NCBI RefSeq assembly: GCF_025527015.1
Contig: NZ_JAODIM010000039.1
Span: forward strand, 248,001 to 312,000
DNA: 64,000 nt
Reading direction: 5' to 3'
From: Winslowiella arboricola
GTDB taxonomy: Bacteria; Pseudomonadota; Gammaproteobacteria; Enterobacterales; Enterobacteriaceae
Position 1 is the stretch's first letter. Each line of letters opens with the position of its first letter. The notes under the pieces were generated by a model that had not been told where the DNA came from, did no database searches, and worked only from the letters and a program-made list of their open reading frames with translations. Below are positions 26,810 through 36,308 of the stretch, piece after piece. Both the position numbers and the translations under genes were made by a program.

Positions 26810-28876
26810 TTATTGAATTGATTTGATGACATCAATTGAAATGCCTTCGGAAATTTCGCCAAACGAAAGCACTTCAAGATTTTTGAATTTATTTTCCAGA
26901 AAACGTTTCACAAAGCGCCTGATATCGACTGACGCCAGAATGACGTAGTCCTTCTGTGACATCAGAATATCGCTGATCCCAAGGGTAAAAGTGTCCATCA
27001 TTTTTTCGGAAACCGCTGGCTCCAGATTGAGAAAGGAGCCGGTCGCGGTAGTGCGGATCCCCTGACGCAGGGTCTCTTCCATTTCGGCGGAAATTAACAC
27101 CGCCTTAAGTGAATCGCCGACGGCAAATTTATGGCTGATATAACGGGAAAGCGCGGTGCGCACATGTTCAACCAGCGTAATGACATCTTTCTCGCGCGGC
27201 GCCCAGACCGCCAGTGACTCCATAATCAGTTTGGTATTACGCACGGAGATTTTCTCTCCCAGCAGCCGCTGCATGACTTCTGAGGCGCGCTGCACCGTAA
27301 TATGGCGCATCACCTCTTTAATCAGGTCGGGATAATCTTTTTCCAGCTTATCAATATGACTTTTGGTCTCCTGCACGCCAAAATACTCACTGACATTGCG
27401 TACCAACGTGTTGGCGATGCAGTAGTAGAGTTCATCCACCGGCGTACGGGTGTGGTAACCCAGCTCGCTTAACATCTGGCGTTGATCCGGCGCCACCCAT
27501 ACCGCACCAGAGGTCGTGACGCTGTCGATGCCCAGCTGAGCCAGCTCATCGGTGACATTTACCACCGTGACCTGATCAAACAGAATGTCGAACTGCTCTG
27601 CCTGAATTTCATTAATCAGCAACGCCACTTTATCCTGCTGCTGATTTTCTGCCGCCCGGATAACAATCGCGGGCAGATGGATGCCGTAGTCGACAAAAAA
27701 CTGACTGCGAAAACGCCCGGCGGCATCAAGCTGGTTAAGGTATTCACACCCCTCAGGGCTGGCGCGCACAATAAACGGGATGGTCAGCGGGGTAACCTGA
27801 TCAAGATCGTCAATCAGCCCCAGCTGGGTGGCGGCATCAGCGGCAGGCTTCTCCTCACCGCCCGCTTCCATCCCCTGCTTCTGACGGGGTGTTTTATGAC
27901 CACGATCTTTTTCCCGCCCTTCGCGCCATTTGACGAAAAACAGACCGCCAGGGATCAGCGCCAGCAGCATAAAAATCAACAACGGGAACCCCGGCAGAAA
28001 ACCGATCGCCATGGCGATAATCGCTGCAATCGCCAGCACAAAGGGGTTATTCACCAGCTGCGACATCATGGTGATCCCCATGTTGTCGCCTTCGCCGCCC
28101 ACCCGGGTCACAATAAAACCCGCGCTGATGGCAATCAGCAGCGAAGGAATTTGCGCCACCAGACCATCACCTATCGTCAGCATGGTGTAGGTGGAGAGCG
28201 CCGTCGACATATCCATGCCATGCTGGTTAACCCCCACGCTGATGCCGCCAATAAAGTTAACGAAAATCACCAGAATCCCGGCGATGGCGTCCCCTTTGAT
28301 AAACTTCATCGCGCCATCAAAAGAGCCATATAACTGGCTCTCTTTTTCCAGAATACTGCGACGCTGCATCGCCTCATCAGCATCAATCGTATTCGCGCGC
28401 AGGTCGGCATCGATACTCATCTGCTTACCCGGCATACCATCCAGCGAGAAGCGGGCGGCCACTTCCGCCACGCGCTCCGCCCCTTTGGTAATCACCATAA
28501 ACTGCACAATGGTGACAATGGCGAAAATCACAAATCCCACCACCAGATTGTCGCCAATCACAAACAAGCCAAAGGTGGCGATTATCTCTCCGGCATCGGC
28601 ATCATTCAGAATTAGCCTGCTGGTGCTTATCGACAGCGCAAGGCGAAATAGCGTGGTGATCAGTAACACTGCCGGAAATGATGAAAAACTCAGAATTCGG
28701 TCAATATAAAAAGAAGAGAGAAATACCAGCGCTGAGATAACAATATTTAAGCCAATCAGAAAATCGATCAGATAGGTAGGTAATGGAATAACCAGCATGG
28801 CAATAATAACGACTACCAATAACAGAATAAATAATTCCGGATGCTTTCTCAGCTGGATGATGAAATCATTAACCAT
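26810..28876 (-). CDS. invA: T3SS export gate protein InvA/SctV
   Basis: At 688 aa it is close to Salmonella InvA (685 aa). Eight membrane helices occupy the first 320 residues, including the conserved FLIP loop (ARFSLDGMPGKQMSIDADL), and a large cytoplasmic ring domain follows (start near TPLTIPFIVRASPEG). SctV forms a nonameric ring below the gate. It follows invE after 32 bases and precedes invB. Confidence 0.98.
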   Translation of the reverse strand: MVNDFIIQLRKHPELFILLLVVVIIAMLVIPLPTYLIDFLIGLNIVISALVFLSSFYIDRILSFSSFPAVLLITTLFRLALSISTSRLILNDADAGEIIATFGLFVIGDNLVVGFVIFAIVTIVQFMVITKGAERVAEVAARFSLDGMPGKQMSIDADLRANTIDADEAMQRRSILEKESQLYGSFDGAMKFIKGDAIAGILVIFVNFIGGISVGVNQHGMDMSTALSTYTMLTIGDGLVAQIPSLLIAISAGFIVTRVGGEGDNMGITMMSQLVNNPFVLAIAAIIAMAIGFLPGFPLLIFMLLALIPGGLFFVKWREGREKDRGHKTPRQKQGMEAGGEEKPAADAATQLGLIDDLDQVTPLTIPFIVRASPEGCEYLNQLDAAGRFRSQFFVDYGIHLPAIVIRAAENQQQDKVALLINEIQAEQFDILFDQVTVVNVTDELAQLGIDSVTTSGAVWVAPDQRQMLSELGYHTRTPVDELYYCIANTLVRNVSEYFGVQETKSHIDKLEKDYPDLIKEVMRHITVQRASEVMQRLLGEKISVRNTKLIMESLAVWAPREKDVITLVEHVRTALSRYISHKFAVGDSLKAVLISAEMEETLRQGIRTTATGSFLNLEPAVSEKMMDTFTLGISDILMSQKDYVILASVDIRRFVKRFLENKFKNLEVLSFGEISEGISIDVIKSIQ

Positions 28877-28908
28877 GTCAGTAATCTGGCCTCTCCATTG
28901 AATAACAG

Positions 28909-30048
28909 TTAATAACCCCGATTTTCCACCATTTCCTGGCTGTAGCCATGATCAATTAACGTAATAAAATGCTGGTGTAATATCTCCTGCTGGTCACAGC
29001 AGTCATAAATCTGCGCCGGAAATGCAGCGATAAGCTTAAAGATCTTCTGCACAAAACTGACTTTCCTGCGGGTTGGCTGCCGCATTATCACTCCGCCCGC
29101 CAGCTGTTCCAGTTGCTGGTACAGCAAGTCGCCCGCTTTTAACAGCGGTAACAGAAACAGCAGCCACTGGTCTTCACTAATCGCAAACTGACCAATAAAT
29201 TGGTCATTACTGGCGCACTTAATAAATAAGTGATCGCTAGATCGAATAATCTTTATTTGCGTCAGGCGTCCTAAAAGATCGCCAAATTCCGCGGCGCTGC
29301 ATCCCGGGTCACTGGCATTCATATCGGCCAGCACCGCACTTTCCATAAAATTGATCACCATATGGCGGCGGCTGCCACCAAACATCAGCACCCAATGCAG
29401 ATAGATTTCACGTTCAGTTTCATCGCTTTCAATAAAATGGCGATAGCTCTCTCTGATTATCGCCGGTGAGAGGTTCAGCGCTTTACCAAACAGACGCGCT
29501 TTAAGCGCCACATTAATCCCGGACTTCAGATGTTTTGGGTTTTCGCTCTCAATCAGCGTGGCTATCGCCTGCTCAATCAGCTCGCGTTCTGTTTCAGCCA
29601 GATTGCGCTGCCTGAGCATCTGCCGCAACGCCACCAGGCGATCGCTGACATCCGGGAACAGCGCTTTTAGCTGCTGCAACAGCAGCGCAATATTGTTTAT
29701 CCCCGACACTCTTAAAATTCGCCATAACGCGTCGAGCCTGGCGCCCGGATCGTCCTCCAGCAGTTCGTATACTTCTGCCGTGGCGTAAAAATCGTTGCTT
29801 CTCTCTCTGCTGCGCCGGTTATTCAGCCCCGCCACCAGCGCGCTCAGTTCATCAACAGATGCAAGAAATTTTTCTGCTGTGACGATGGTGCCGTCATCAT
29901 CCGCTGTCCGTGCCGGTATGCTGCTGTCATTGGCGAGCGGTTTATGCAGATTAGCGCTCAGTATACTTTTATGACCGGTATTACCTGGCGCCCGGCCCGG
30001 CCTGACGCTATCCACTGGCGTGCTGGAGGATGTGATAGCCTCAGTCAC
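28909..30048 (-). CDS. invE: T3SS gatekeeper InvE/SctW
   Basis: The 379-aa protein is the HrpJ/YopN-domain gatekeeper that controls the order in which translocators and effectors are secreted. Helical segments such as VDELSALVAGLNNRR and the LKHSGINVALKARLFGKAL-like middle fit InvE/MxiC. It starts within the invG stop (overlap 4 bases) and precedes invA, the standard order. Confidence 0.93.
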   Translation of the reverse strand: MTEAITSSSTPVDSVRPGRAPGNTGHKSILSANLHKPLANDSSIPARTADDDGTIVTAEKFLASVDELSALVAGLNNRRSRERSNDFYATAEVYELLEDDPGARLDALWRILRVSGINNIALLLQQLKALFPDVSDRLVALRQMLRQRNLAETERELIEQAIATLIESENPKHLKSGINVALKARLFGKALNLSPAIIRESYRHFIESDETEREIYLHWVLMFGGSRRHMVINFMESAVLADMNASDPGCSAAEFGDLLGRLTQIKIIRSSDHLFIKCASNDQFIGQFAISEDQWLLFLLPLLKAGDLLYQQLEQLAGGVIMRQPTRRKVSFVQKIFKLIAAFPAQIYDCCDQQEILHQHFITLIDHGYSQEMVENRGY

Positions 30049-31706
30049 CGCTGCGCGTCCAGAAAATTATTCATCCAGTCAAACAGCTGATCCTGAGCCG
30101 GTTTGTTGCGCAGCTCTCTGATCAGCCGGTTACCGTCGGGAGCGTTAAGCGCATCAATCTCTTTAGGCTGGATCAAAAATACCCGTACCATATTTGCACT
30201 GCGCTGCTGGCGATAACTGAATAAGCGGCCAACAACCGGGATATCTTTTAGTCCGGGAACACCCTGATGCAGATGACTGTTTTCATCGCGCGTGTAGCCA
30301 CCAATCAGCAGACTTTTACCTTTTGGCACCCGCGCGACAGTGCTGATATTAGTGCGCCCCACCTCCGGTAAACTATTCTCACTGCTACCTTCCCGACGGT
30401 ATTCATTGCCATCTTCGACGTTAAGCATCATTTCAATCTCCTCACCGTCGGAAAAACGCGGCAGCACACTGAGTGAGGTGCCATAGGTGACATGCTCCAG
30501 GCTGGTCGAGCGCTCGCCAATCAACCGCGTATAAAAGGTGCGGCTGTTGTCGAAAATGGCCGGAACATTCTCCTGAGTCAGCAGCATCGGGCGCGACACG
30601 ATATTGGCGCGATTCTGCTGTGACAACGCCATAACCCCAGCCATAAAGCTGGCGCCATCAACCGTACTGGAGATGCCGCCGTTCAGCGATACGCCAAACT
30701 GACCGGCTAAATTAACCGAACCGCGCCATGAGACGCCGAGTTGCTCCAGCTCATCTTTATGCAGATCAACAATCCAGACCGACATTTCAATATGTCGTTT
30801 CGGTACATCCAGCATACTGACCAGCCGCTTGATATTATTCAGCTCTTCCGGCTCACCCCGCACCAGCAGGCTGTTATTATCCGGGTTGGCGATCACCAAA
30901 ATCCCGCTGCCAGCAGGCATGCTGGCAGACCCGCGCTTCTTTACCGTTTGTACCGCAGCAGCTTCCCTGGCATTGGCGTTGTGTTCTTCTTCTTCTTCTT
31001 CTTCTTCCTGCTCATCTGTGGCCTGCGCCTGCCATGCGGCCATCTTCATTCCGTTAGCGGTCAGAGAACGAATCACTGACGCCACACCGGGAATGGTAAT
31101 AGTTTCATCGCGATAGCGATATTTTCGGTCTTCGACAAAGCTGTTATACAACGGGATCGCCATCAGGCTGCTGGTATCCGCCTCCTGCACCGCCAGCTGA
31201 TCAAGATTGGCGGCGGTTTTTAATACCAGATCGAAATAGACCGGTGGAGCGGAGAGATAAAAAGTCTGACTACCCACTTCGCTGCGCAACGGATAGCGCT
31301 CATCGTACAATTCTGCCGAGACCAGAAAATTTTTCACTTCCGCCACTGAGCTATTTTTCAGTCTTACCACGCTATTTTTCAGCTCACTGGCATCAAAAAT
31401 ATAGAGCGTATGACCATCGTAATACCACACCAGACCCATATTGCTGGTGATGGTCTCCAGCAGGCGCTGCGGGGCAGAAAAATCAAAATTACCGCTAATT
31501 TTCTTTTTTGCGGCGAGGTTACTGACAATCACCGGTTTTTTCATTCGGGCGGAAAGGGCTTCAAAAAACTGCTTCACGCTATCTTTTGCCGCCACATAAC
31601 CCTGAGCACTCTCGTCACTGTCTGCTGCCAGCGGCAACGCAAATGTCAGGCCGCAATACATCAGTGAAAGGGCCATTAATGGCCCCAGCCAGCAGGCACG
31701 CGTCAT
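30045..31706 (-). CDS. invG: T3SS outer-membrane secretin InvG/SctC
   Basis: The 553-aa protein has a Sec signal peptide (ending near TFALP), N0 and N1 domains, an N3 domain and the secretin core with motifs FVSRPMLLTQENVPAIF-like and PKGKSLLIGGYTRDE. Secretins form the outer-membrane ring. An unbroken tract of eight Glu codons, all GAA, lies at residues 234-241 in what should be a flexible loop of the N3 domain. It overlaps invE by 4 bases and invF by 4 bases. Confidence 0.96.
   Translation of the reverse strand: MTRACWLGPLMALSLMYCGLTFALPLAADSDESAQGYVAAKDSVKQFFEALSARMKKPVIVSNLAAKKKISGNFDFSAPQRLLETITSNMGLVWYYDGHTLYIFDASELKNSVVRLKNSSVAEVKNFLVSAELYDERYPLRSEVGSQTFYLSAPPVYFDLVLKTAANLDQLAVQEADTSSLMAIPLYNSFVEDRKYRYRDETITIPGVASVIRSLTANGMKMAAWQAQATDEQEEEEEEEEHNANAREAAAVQTVKKRGSASMPAGSGILVIANPDNNSLLVRGEPEELNNIKRLVSMLDVPKRHIEMSVWIVDLHKDELEQLGVSWRGSVNLAGQFGVSLNGGISSTVDGASFMAGVMALSQQNRANIVSRPMLLTQENVPAIFDNSRTFYTRLIGERSTSLEHVTYGTSLSVLPRFSDGEEIEMMLNVEDGNEYRREGSSENSLPEVGRTNISTVARVPKGKSLLIGGYTRDENSHLHQGVPGLKDIPVVGRLFSYRQQRSANMVRVFLIQPKEIDALNAPDGNRLIRELRNKPAQDQLFDWMNNFLDAQR
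30984..31007 (-). repeat. (GAA)8 microsatellite inside invG
   Basis: Eight perfect GAA triplets (TTC on the plus strand) encode eight Glu residues at positions 234-241 of the secretin. Because the unit is three bases, length changes would keep the frame and only alter the acidic loop. Confidence 0.97.
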
Positions 31707-32500
31707 TTAAGCAGCTCGCAGTGGATCATCTTTTTTAGATCGCGTGGCGGTATACCAAAGCGGTTTTTCACATCCCCGGAAAAATGCGATAACGAAGCGT
31801 AACCGTGCTTCATGGCGATTGCGGTCAGATTTTGTTCGTCCCCCATAATATCGAGGATGGCGCGAATCAGACGCCAGTCACACATTTCGACCTTAGCCGT
31901 ATTGCCTAATGCAGACTTACTTAAGCGGCGAAAATGCGATACGGACAGCCCATAGCGCCCGCCAATTTCACGCAGAGATTTATACTCATCCGAGTGGGTC
32001 AGCAGATAATTCACAATCCAGTAGCACTCATTGTCGCGAATCAGCTGAACAATATTATCCATTCCCGGGCATTTCTTGACGCTCTGGCTAATCAGCCAGT
32101 ATTCAAATTTTTTCCATGAAAGTTGCTGAGGACGCTTACAGTGACTGAAGCCAAACAGCGTCTCACGTTTTCTGGTCTGGCCGACCGCGCGGCTTCCGGC
32201 GTCAATAAAAGCCTGTAACTTCGCCATGGCAATCACGTTGGCTTCCACACCGCTGACATGGCCCGATTTAATCAGCATTTTTTTACTTTTTACCGCAAAC
32301 ATTCCCGCTTCGCCGCCGGTTAAATTAAAGCTGATATCTTCGTCTTGCTGGCCAATGATTATTTCGCATCCTTGCTCTGCTCCGGCTTCAAACCAGAAGA
32401 GACGCGTAGTGCCCGCAGACAGTTCATCGCCTGCTGACCAGGTTACCGGAGACAAAAAATCGTCCGCACACATCGCATCTAAGTCCTTTTCATCTGACAT
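31703..32500 (-). CDS. invF: AraC-family T3SS regulator InvF
   Basis: The 265-aa protein has a C-terminal AraC-type double helix-turn-helix (LREIGGRYGLSVSHFRRLSK and LTAIAMKHGYASLSHFSGDV). It heads the inv/spa operon as InvF does in SPI-1 (YsaE in the Ysa system). In those systems it works with the chaperone SicA to activate effector and translocator genes. It overlaps invG by 4 bases. The promoter should lie in the 280-base gap upstream. Confidence 0.94.
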   Translation of the reverse strand: MSDEKDLDAMCADDFLSPVTWSAGDELSAGTTRLFWFEAGAEQGCEIIIGQQDEDISFNLTGGEAGMFAVKSKKMLIKSGHVSGVEANVIAMAKLQAFIDAGSRAVGQTRKRETLFGFSHCKRPQQLSWKKFEYWLISQSVKKCPGMDNIVQLIRDNECYWIVNYLLTHSDEYKSLREIGGRYGLSVSHFRRLSKSALGNTAKVEMCDWRLIRAILDIMGDEQNLTAIAMKHGYASLSHFSGDVKNRFGIPPRDLKKMIHCELLK

Positions 32501-32784
32501 CCGCTAAAAAACAGTCCACTGGCGGTGTTGCTGTCCGCCCGTTTTATTCTGCTATTAATTTTCCTGGATTAGAGAAAACCAAGCATGATGAATATTTGAT
32601 TAAATATCCTTTGGCACGATAAATGGTTTTTTAGTGCAACAGATGTCGATTTTCAGCTGGCGCAGGAAGGGAGGATAGCGACTGGCGGGAAGTGAAGTTT
32701 ATATAAAACGACTATTAAGATGGCGTGGAATAGTCGTCACGATATCCTCAGGGGAAGATCGTGACGACCAGCGGTAGCTGACGG
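32501..32784. other. Intergenic region upstream of invF
   Basis: A 284-base gap separates the T3SS from the cytochrome gene. The half nearest invF (32501-32650) is AT-rich and should hold the invF promoter. The other half holds the hairpin listed separately. I see no tRNA gene, integrase remnant or obvious direct repeat that would mark an insertion site. Confidence 0.5.
32733..32768 (-). terminator. Hairpin after the dehydrogenase operon
   Basis: GTCGTCACGAT pairs perfectly with ATCGTGACGAC around a 14-base loop, 17 bases after the cytochrome stop. There is no T-tract, so it is a probable but not classical terminator. Confidence 0.6.
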
Positions 32785-34167
32785 TTATTTCCTGCGCATA
32801 CGCACAATCAACAACAGTAAGATGAAGGCAACAATCACACCTGCGGCGATCAGATAATTGATATAGCGCACGATAAACGGCGCGTCACCGCCGTTGCGCA
32901 GCGTGTTTACCCGTTCGGCGCTGATATTCTGATCAATACCGGCAAATTGATAGCGGACATAGTGAGTAACGGCGGCGATTTGCGCATCATTTAACTGCTG
33001 ACCGAAGGCCGGCATACCAACATCGCTGTCACTGCCTTTGCGATGGATACCCTCGACAATGGTCATCACCAGATTCTGCGCCGTAGCAGCCGATACCGCG
33101 CGATTGTGCGTCAGCGATGGGTAGAAATTATCGCGCGTCCCCTGACCTTCCAGCCCGTGACAGCTGGCGCAAGCGCCATTATACAGTTCCGCGCCATTGG
33201 TTGAGCGGCTGTCAGCCAGCGATGGCTGGTCGCCCTGTCCCTTCACCACCTCGTTAATATCCACCGCTGGCGGCGCTGCCGACTGACTTGCCTGTGGTGT
33301 GCTGATTGCGGGGATATGCTTCATCCATGCCGCGATGGCATTCAGATCGTCATCACCCAGATAGCGGAAACTGTGCTCCACCGCCTCACCCATCGGGCCT
33401 GCCGCCTGTGCTTTGCCTGCCAGGTGGCCGGTCTGCAGATAGGTGGCGATATCATTCTGGCTCCAGTCGCCAATACCGCTGTTATCGGGTGTGATATTGG
33501 GCGCATACCAGCCACCTAACGGGCTGCCGGACAGATAGCGGCTGCTGTCTTCCGCCATCATCAGGTTGCGCGGCGTATGGCAGGTGCTGCAATGCGCCAG
33601 CACATCGACCAGATATTTACCGCGATTAAGTTGATCGCTTAAATCCGCCTGCCTGACAAACGGCTTATCGTCGCGATAGAGCAGGTTCCAGCCCCACATA
33701 ATCTGGCGAATATTAAACGGGAAGCTTAACTCGGTACGGGCGGAGGGTGCGCTGTCGACCGGTTTTACGCCATGCATAAAGTAGTTATACAGAGCATGCA
33801 CATCTTCATCGGTGATCGCCTGATAAGCGGTATAGGGCATTGCCGGGTAGAGATTACTGCCGTCGGCAGCGACGCCTTTACGCAGCGCATCAGCAAACTG
33901 CTGCTCACTGTAATTGCCGATGCCATACTGCTTTGATGGGGTAATATTGCTGGCAATAATACGACCCATTGGCGAATCGATGGCATAACCGCCAGCGAAA
34001 GGCGCGCCATCTTCGCTGGTCTGGCGATGACAGGCACCGCAGTCTGCCGCTACCGCCAGGTATTCACCACGCTTGATTAGCGCCTGTTGATCAGCGCTTT
34101 CGGCAGCGGCAGCGCCCCAGCTGAACAGCAGCAGTGTAGTAAGCAGAATTTTGCGCGAGATTTTCAT
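32785..34167 (-). CDS. Triheme cytochrome c dehydrogenase subunit
   Basis: The 460-aa exported protein has a Sec signal (LLTTLLLFSWGAAAA), three CxxCH heme motifs (CGACH at 43-47, CSTCH at 193-197, CASCH at 333-337) and a C-terminal membrane anchor (LIAAGVIVAFILLLLIV). It fits the cytochrome subunit of membrane-bound gluconate, sorbitol or fructose dehydrogenases, which pass electrons from the flavin subunit to ubiquinone. It follows the GMC subunit after 2 bases with a GGGAGA ribosome site. The sugar substrate cannot be read from this subunit. Confidence 0.93.
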   Translation of the reverse strand: MKISRKILLTTLLLFSWGAAAAESADQQALIKRGEYLAVAADCGACHRQTSEDGAPFAGGYAIDSPMGRIIASNITPSKQYGIGNYSEQQFADALRKGVAADGSNLYPAMPYTAYQAITDEDVHALYNYFMHGVKPVDSAPSARTELSFPFNIRQIMWGWNLLYRDDKPFVRQADLSDQLNRGKYLVDVLAHCSTCHTPRNLMMAEDSSRYLSGSPLGGWYAPNITPDNSGIGDWSQNDIATYLQTGHLAGKAQAAGPMGEAVEHSFRYLGDDDLNAIAAWMKHIPAISTPQASQSAAPPAVDINEVVKGQGDQPSLADSRSTNGAELYNGACASCHGLEGQGTRDNFYPSLTHNRAVSAATAQNLVMTIVEGIHRKGSDSDVGMPAFGQQLNDAQIAAVTHYVRYQFAGIDQNISAERVNTLRNGGDAPFIVRYINYLIAAGVIVAFILLLLIVRMRRK

Positions 34168-34169
34168 GG

Positions 34170-35759
34170 TTAAATCTCCCGATCAATAATTTCTGCCGCA
34201 CGAATACTCAGCGCAACACCCGTCAGGGTTGGGTTAATCACGCCGGATGCAGGAATAACACCGGTAGTGGCCAGAAACAGATTGCTGTGATCCCAGCTGC
34301 GGCATTCGTGATTAACCACTGAGTCCTGCGCCTTATCACCCATAATCACCGTTCCCATTAAATGGTCGCGGTTTTGCCAGCCGGTATTATCTTCGATAAC
34401 CGTGCCGCCCATCAGGCTGACAAACTTTTTGTAATCATTATCAACCACCCGTTTGGCCGCTTTCACGTAATCATCGACTTCGTAATTAACGGTCAGCATC
34501 GGGATGCCCAGCGCATCTTTGCGCGTGGTGCTGGGGCGCACGGTATTACTGGCATGAGGCAGGATTTCAAATACCGTGGAGATATCCACCCAGCGTGCTG
34601 CCTGATGGCGAAGCTGTTTATCGAGTTCACTGCCCAGCACGCCGTTAGCAATCAGACGCTGAGCGATAGTCATATTGGGAACGTTATTGGAAATCGCATG
34701 CTTGATCGCCGCATGCCGCTGGCGGAATCCGCCATCGCGATAGTTAAAAATTCCGCCCTGCTGCACGGCGCCGCGGCCCGGCCATACTGGCTCATCAGCG
34801 ATAAACTGCAGTCCCATACCGGTGTGATCCATCAGATTGCGGCCTACCTGATCGGAACTGTTGGCCACATCTGAAATCAACAACAGCTTAGGTGTCTCCA
34901 GACCATGTGCCGCCACAATAAAATACTTCGCCGTCAGGCGCTGATCTTCACCTTTTGAACTGCGAATATGGACAGCGACAATTTTATTGTCAGCCCCTTT
35001 CTCCAGTTTCCATGCGGTGGCATCGGTCATTAACCGGGCGCCTGCATCCTCGGCGTGCTGGGCATGTTTATCACCGCTATACATCGATCCAATCGGACAG
35101 ACCGGCATACAGTTATTGTTGCCGCTGCAGGCCGGACGACCATCATATGGTCGGGTGGCGCGGGCATTCGGTTCATGGATAAAGTTGTAGCCAGCCGGGC
35201 TGATACGGCTTTTCAGACGCTGAAACAGATAGGTTTCGCCTTCGGGTTCCATCGGATAGGGCTGCGAACGCGGCGGAAAAGCGCTGCCGCCCTGGCCACT
35301 CTGGTCATCGGTATCGCTGCCGCACACGCCCAGTGCCTCTTCCGCTTTGACATACCAGGGTTCCAGCTCGCTGTATTCCATTGGCCAGTCACGGCCAACA
35401 CCATACAGCGATTTCAATTTCATATCGTTTGGCAGATAACGCCAGCAGGCTGATGCCCAGTGCCAGGTGGTGCCGCCCACCAGTTTTAACATACCAGGGC
35501 GGAACTCAAACGAACCGGTATTTTCAATATATTGCTCGTCGTAAGAGTGATGCGCCCAGGGCTGGTTCGGATAAGGCGAATTATAATTGGCCTTTTTTGA
35601 CGAGTTGCGGAAGTTTTCAACAATTTTCCAGCGCGGTATTTTCTCTCCCGCTTCCAGAATAATCACCGATTTCCCCTTACGGGCAAGAGTGGTGGCGGCA
35701 TTACTGCCCAGCGCACCTGAACCGATAACAATCACATCGGCATCATATTGTTTGCTCAT
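34170..35759 (-). CDS. GMC-family FAD dehydrogenase large subunit
   Basis: The 529-aa flavoprotein has the FAD-binding motif GSGALGSNAATTLARKG near its start and the C-terminal GMC signature region GVINPTLTGVALSIRAAEII. It is the catalytic subunit of a periplasmic membrane-bound sugar or sugar-acid dehydrogenase. It lacks its own signal peptide, so it should be exported with the Tat-signal small subunit. The start at 35759 (MSKQYDADV) is preferred to the in-frame GTG at 35771, which has no ribosome site. The exact substrate (gluconate, 2-ketogluconate, sorbitol or fructose) is open. Confidence 0.9.
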   Translation of the reverse strand: MSKQYDADVIVIGSGALGSNAATTLARKGKSVIILEAGEKIPRWKIVENFRNSSKKANYNSPYPNQPWAHHSYDEQYIENTGSFEFRPGMLKLVGGTTWHWASACWRYLPNDMKLKSLYGVGRDWPMEYSELEPWYVKAEEALGVCGSDTDDQSGQGGSAFPPRSQPYPMEPEGETYLFQRLKSRISPAGYNFIHEPNARATRPYDGRPACSGNNNCMPVCPIGSMYSGDKHAQHAEDAGARLMTDATAWKLEKGADNKIVAVHIRSSKGEDQRLTAKYFIVAAHGLETPKLLLISDVANSSDQVGRNLMDHTGMGLQFIADEPVWPGRGAVQQGGIFNYRDGGFRQRHAAIKHAISNNVPNMTIAQRLIANGVLGSELDKQLRHQAARWVDISTVFEILPHASNTVRPSTTRKDALGIPMLTVNYEVDDYVKAAKRVVDNDYKKFVSLMGGTVIEDNTGWQNRDHLMGTVIMGDKAQDSVVNHECRSWDHSNLFLATTGVIPASGVINPTLTGVALSIRAAEIIDREI

Positions 35760-35786
35760 GGCGTTGCTCACATAAGAATAAAATAA

Positions 35787-36308
35787 TTAATCGTTTTTTA
35801 TTGTGGCTGGCGGCTGCGTCCAGTAATTGGTGTGTCCGCGCGAATACGTTGGAATAACGGTGGCATCAATGGTGGGGCCATACATCAGCGCATCGGTATA
35901 GGTCACAAAACGAGTGTTATCGACAGCGCGCATGGATACTGGCGTACCGGTAAAACCGAGATACCAGGCCGATACGATTTTCTTAATCGCTTCACTGGCC
36001 AGACGGTTTTGCATAATCGGATGGTTATTTAACTGATCAACATCAGTGATGCCGGCGCGGTGCAGCGCATCGGTCAGCGTATGCATTTTCACAAGAAAAT
36101 CAGTATCTTCTGCCGTGAGGCAGTGTAGCGCGCGTGCGGATACGACCTGGCTGAGCGCGGTGCGGCGGGTTAATAATTTTGACAGGCTGCTAAACACACT
36201 CAGGTCAGAATTGGCTGCAGGAAGTGATGCCCATGACAGCGCTGGCTTCAGTGCGGCGAATCCACACATTGCTGCGCCAGAAATAAGAAGCTGTCTGCGA
36301 GTTATCAT
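35787..36308 (-). CDS. Tat-exported small subunit of the dehydrogenase
   Basis: The 173-aa protein begins with a twin-arginine signal (ITRRQLLISGAAM). The mature part carries AWYLGFTG and YTDALMYGPTIDATVIPTYS, typical of the FAD-dependent sorbitol/fructose dehydrogenase small-subunit family. It likely carries the large subunit through the Tat pathway. It heads the three-gene operon. A CRP-like site lies 28 bases before the start. Confidence 0.88.
   Translation of the reverse strand: MITRRQLLISGAAMCGFAALKPALSWASLPAANSDLSVFSSLSKLLTRRTALSQVVSARALHCLTAEDTDFLVKMHTLTDALHRAGITDVDQLNNHPIMQNRLASEAIKKIVSAWYLGFTGTPVSMRAVDNTRFVTYTDALMYGPTIDATVIPTYSRGHTNYWTQPPATIKND

Noticed and set aside
27482-28333. 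283-codon open frame antisense to invA
   Set aside because: Very rich in His, Arg and Gln with no domain; a shadow of the invA reading frame.
6740-32784. Search for tRNA genes, integrases or insertion sequences at the T3SS edges
   Set aside because: None was seen, so the block cannot be called a mobile island from this window alone.
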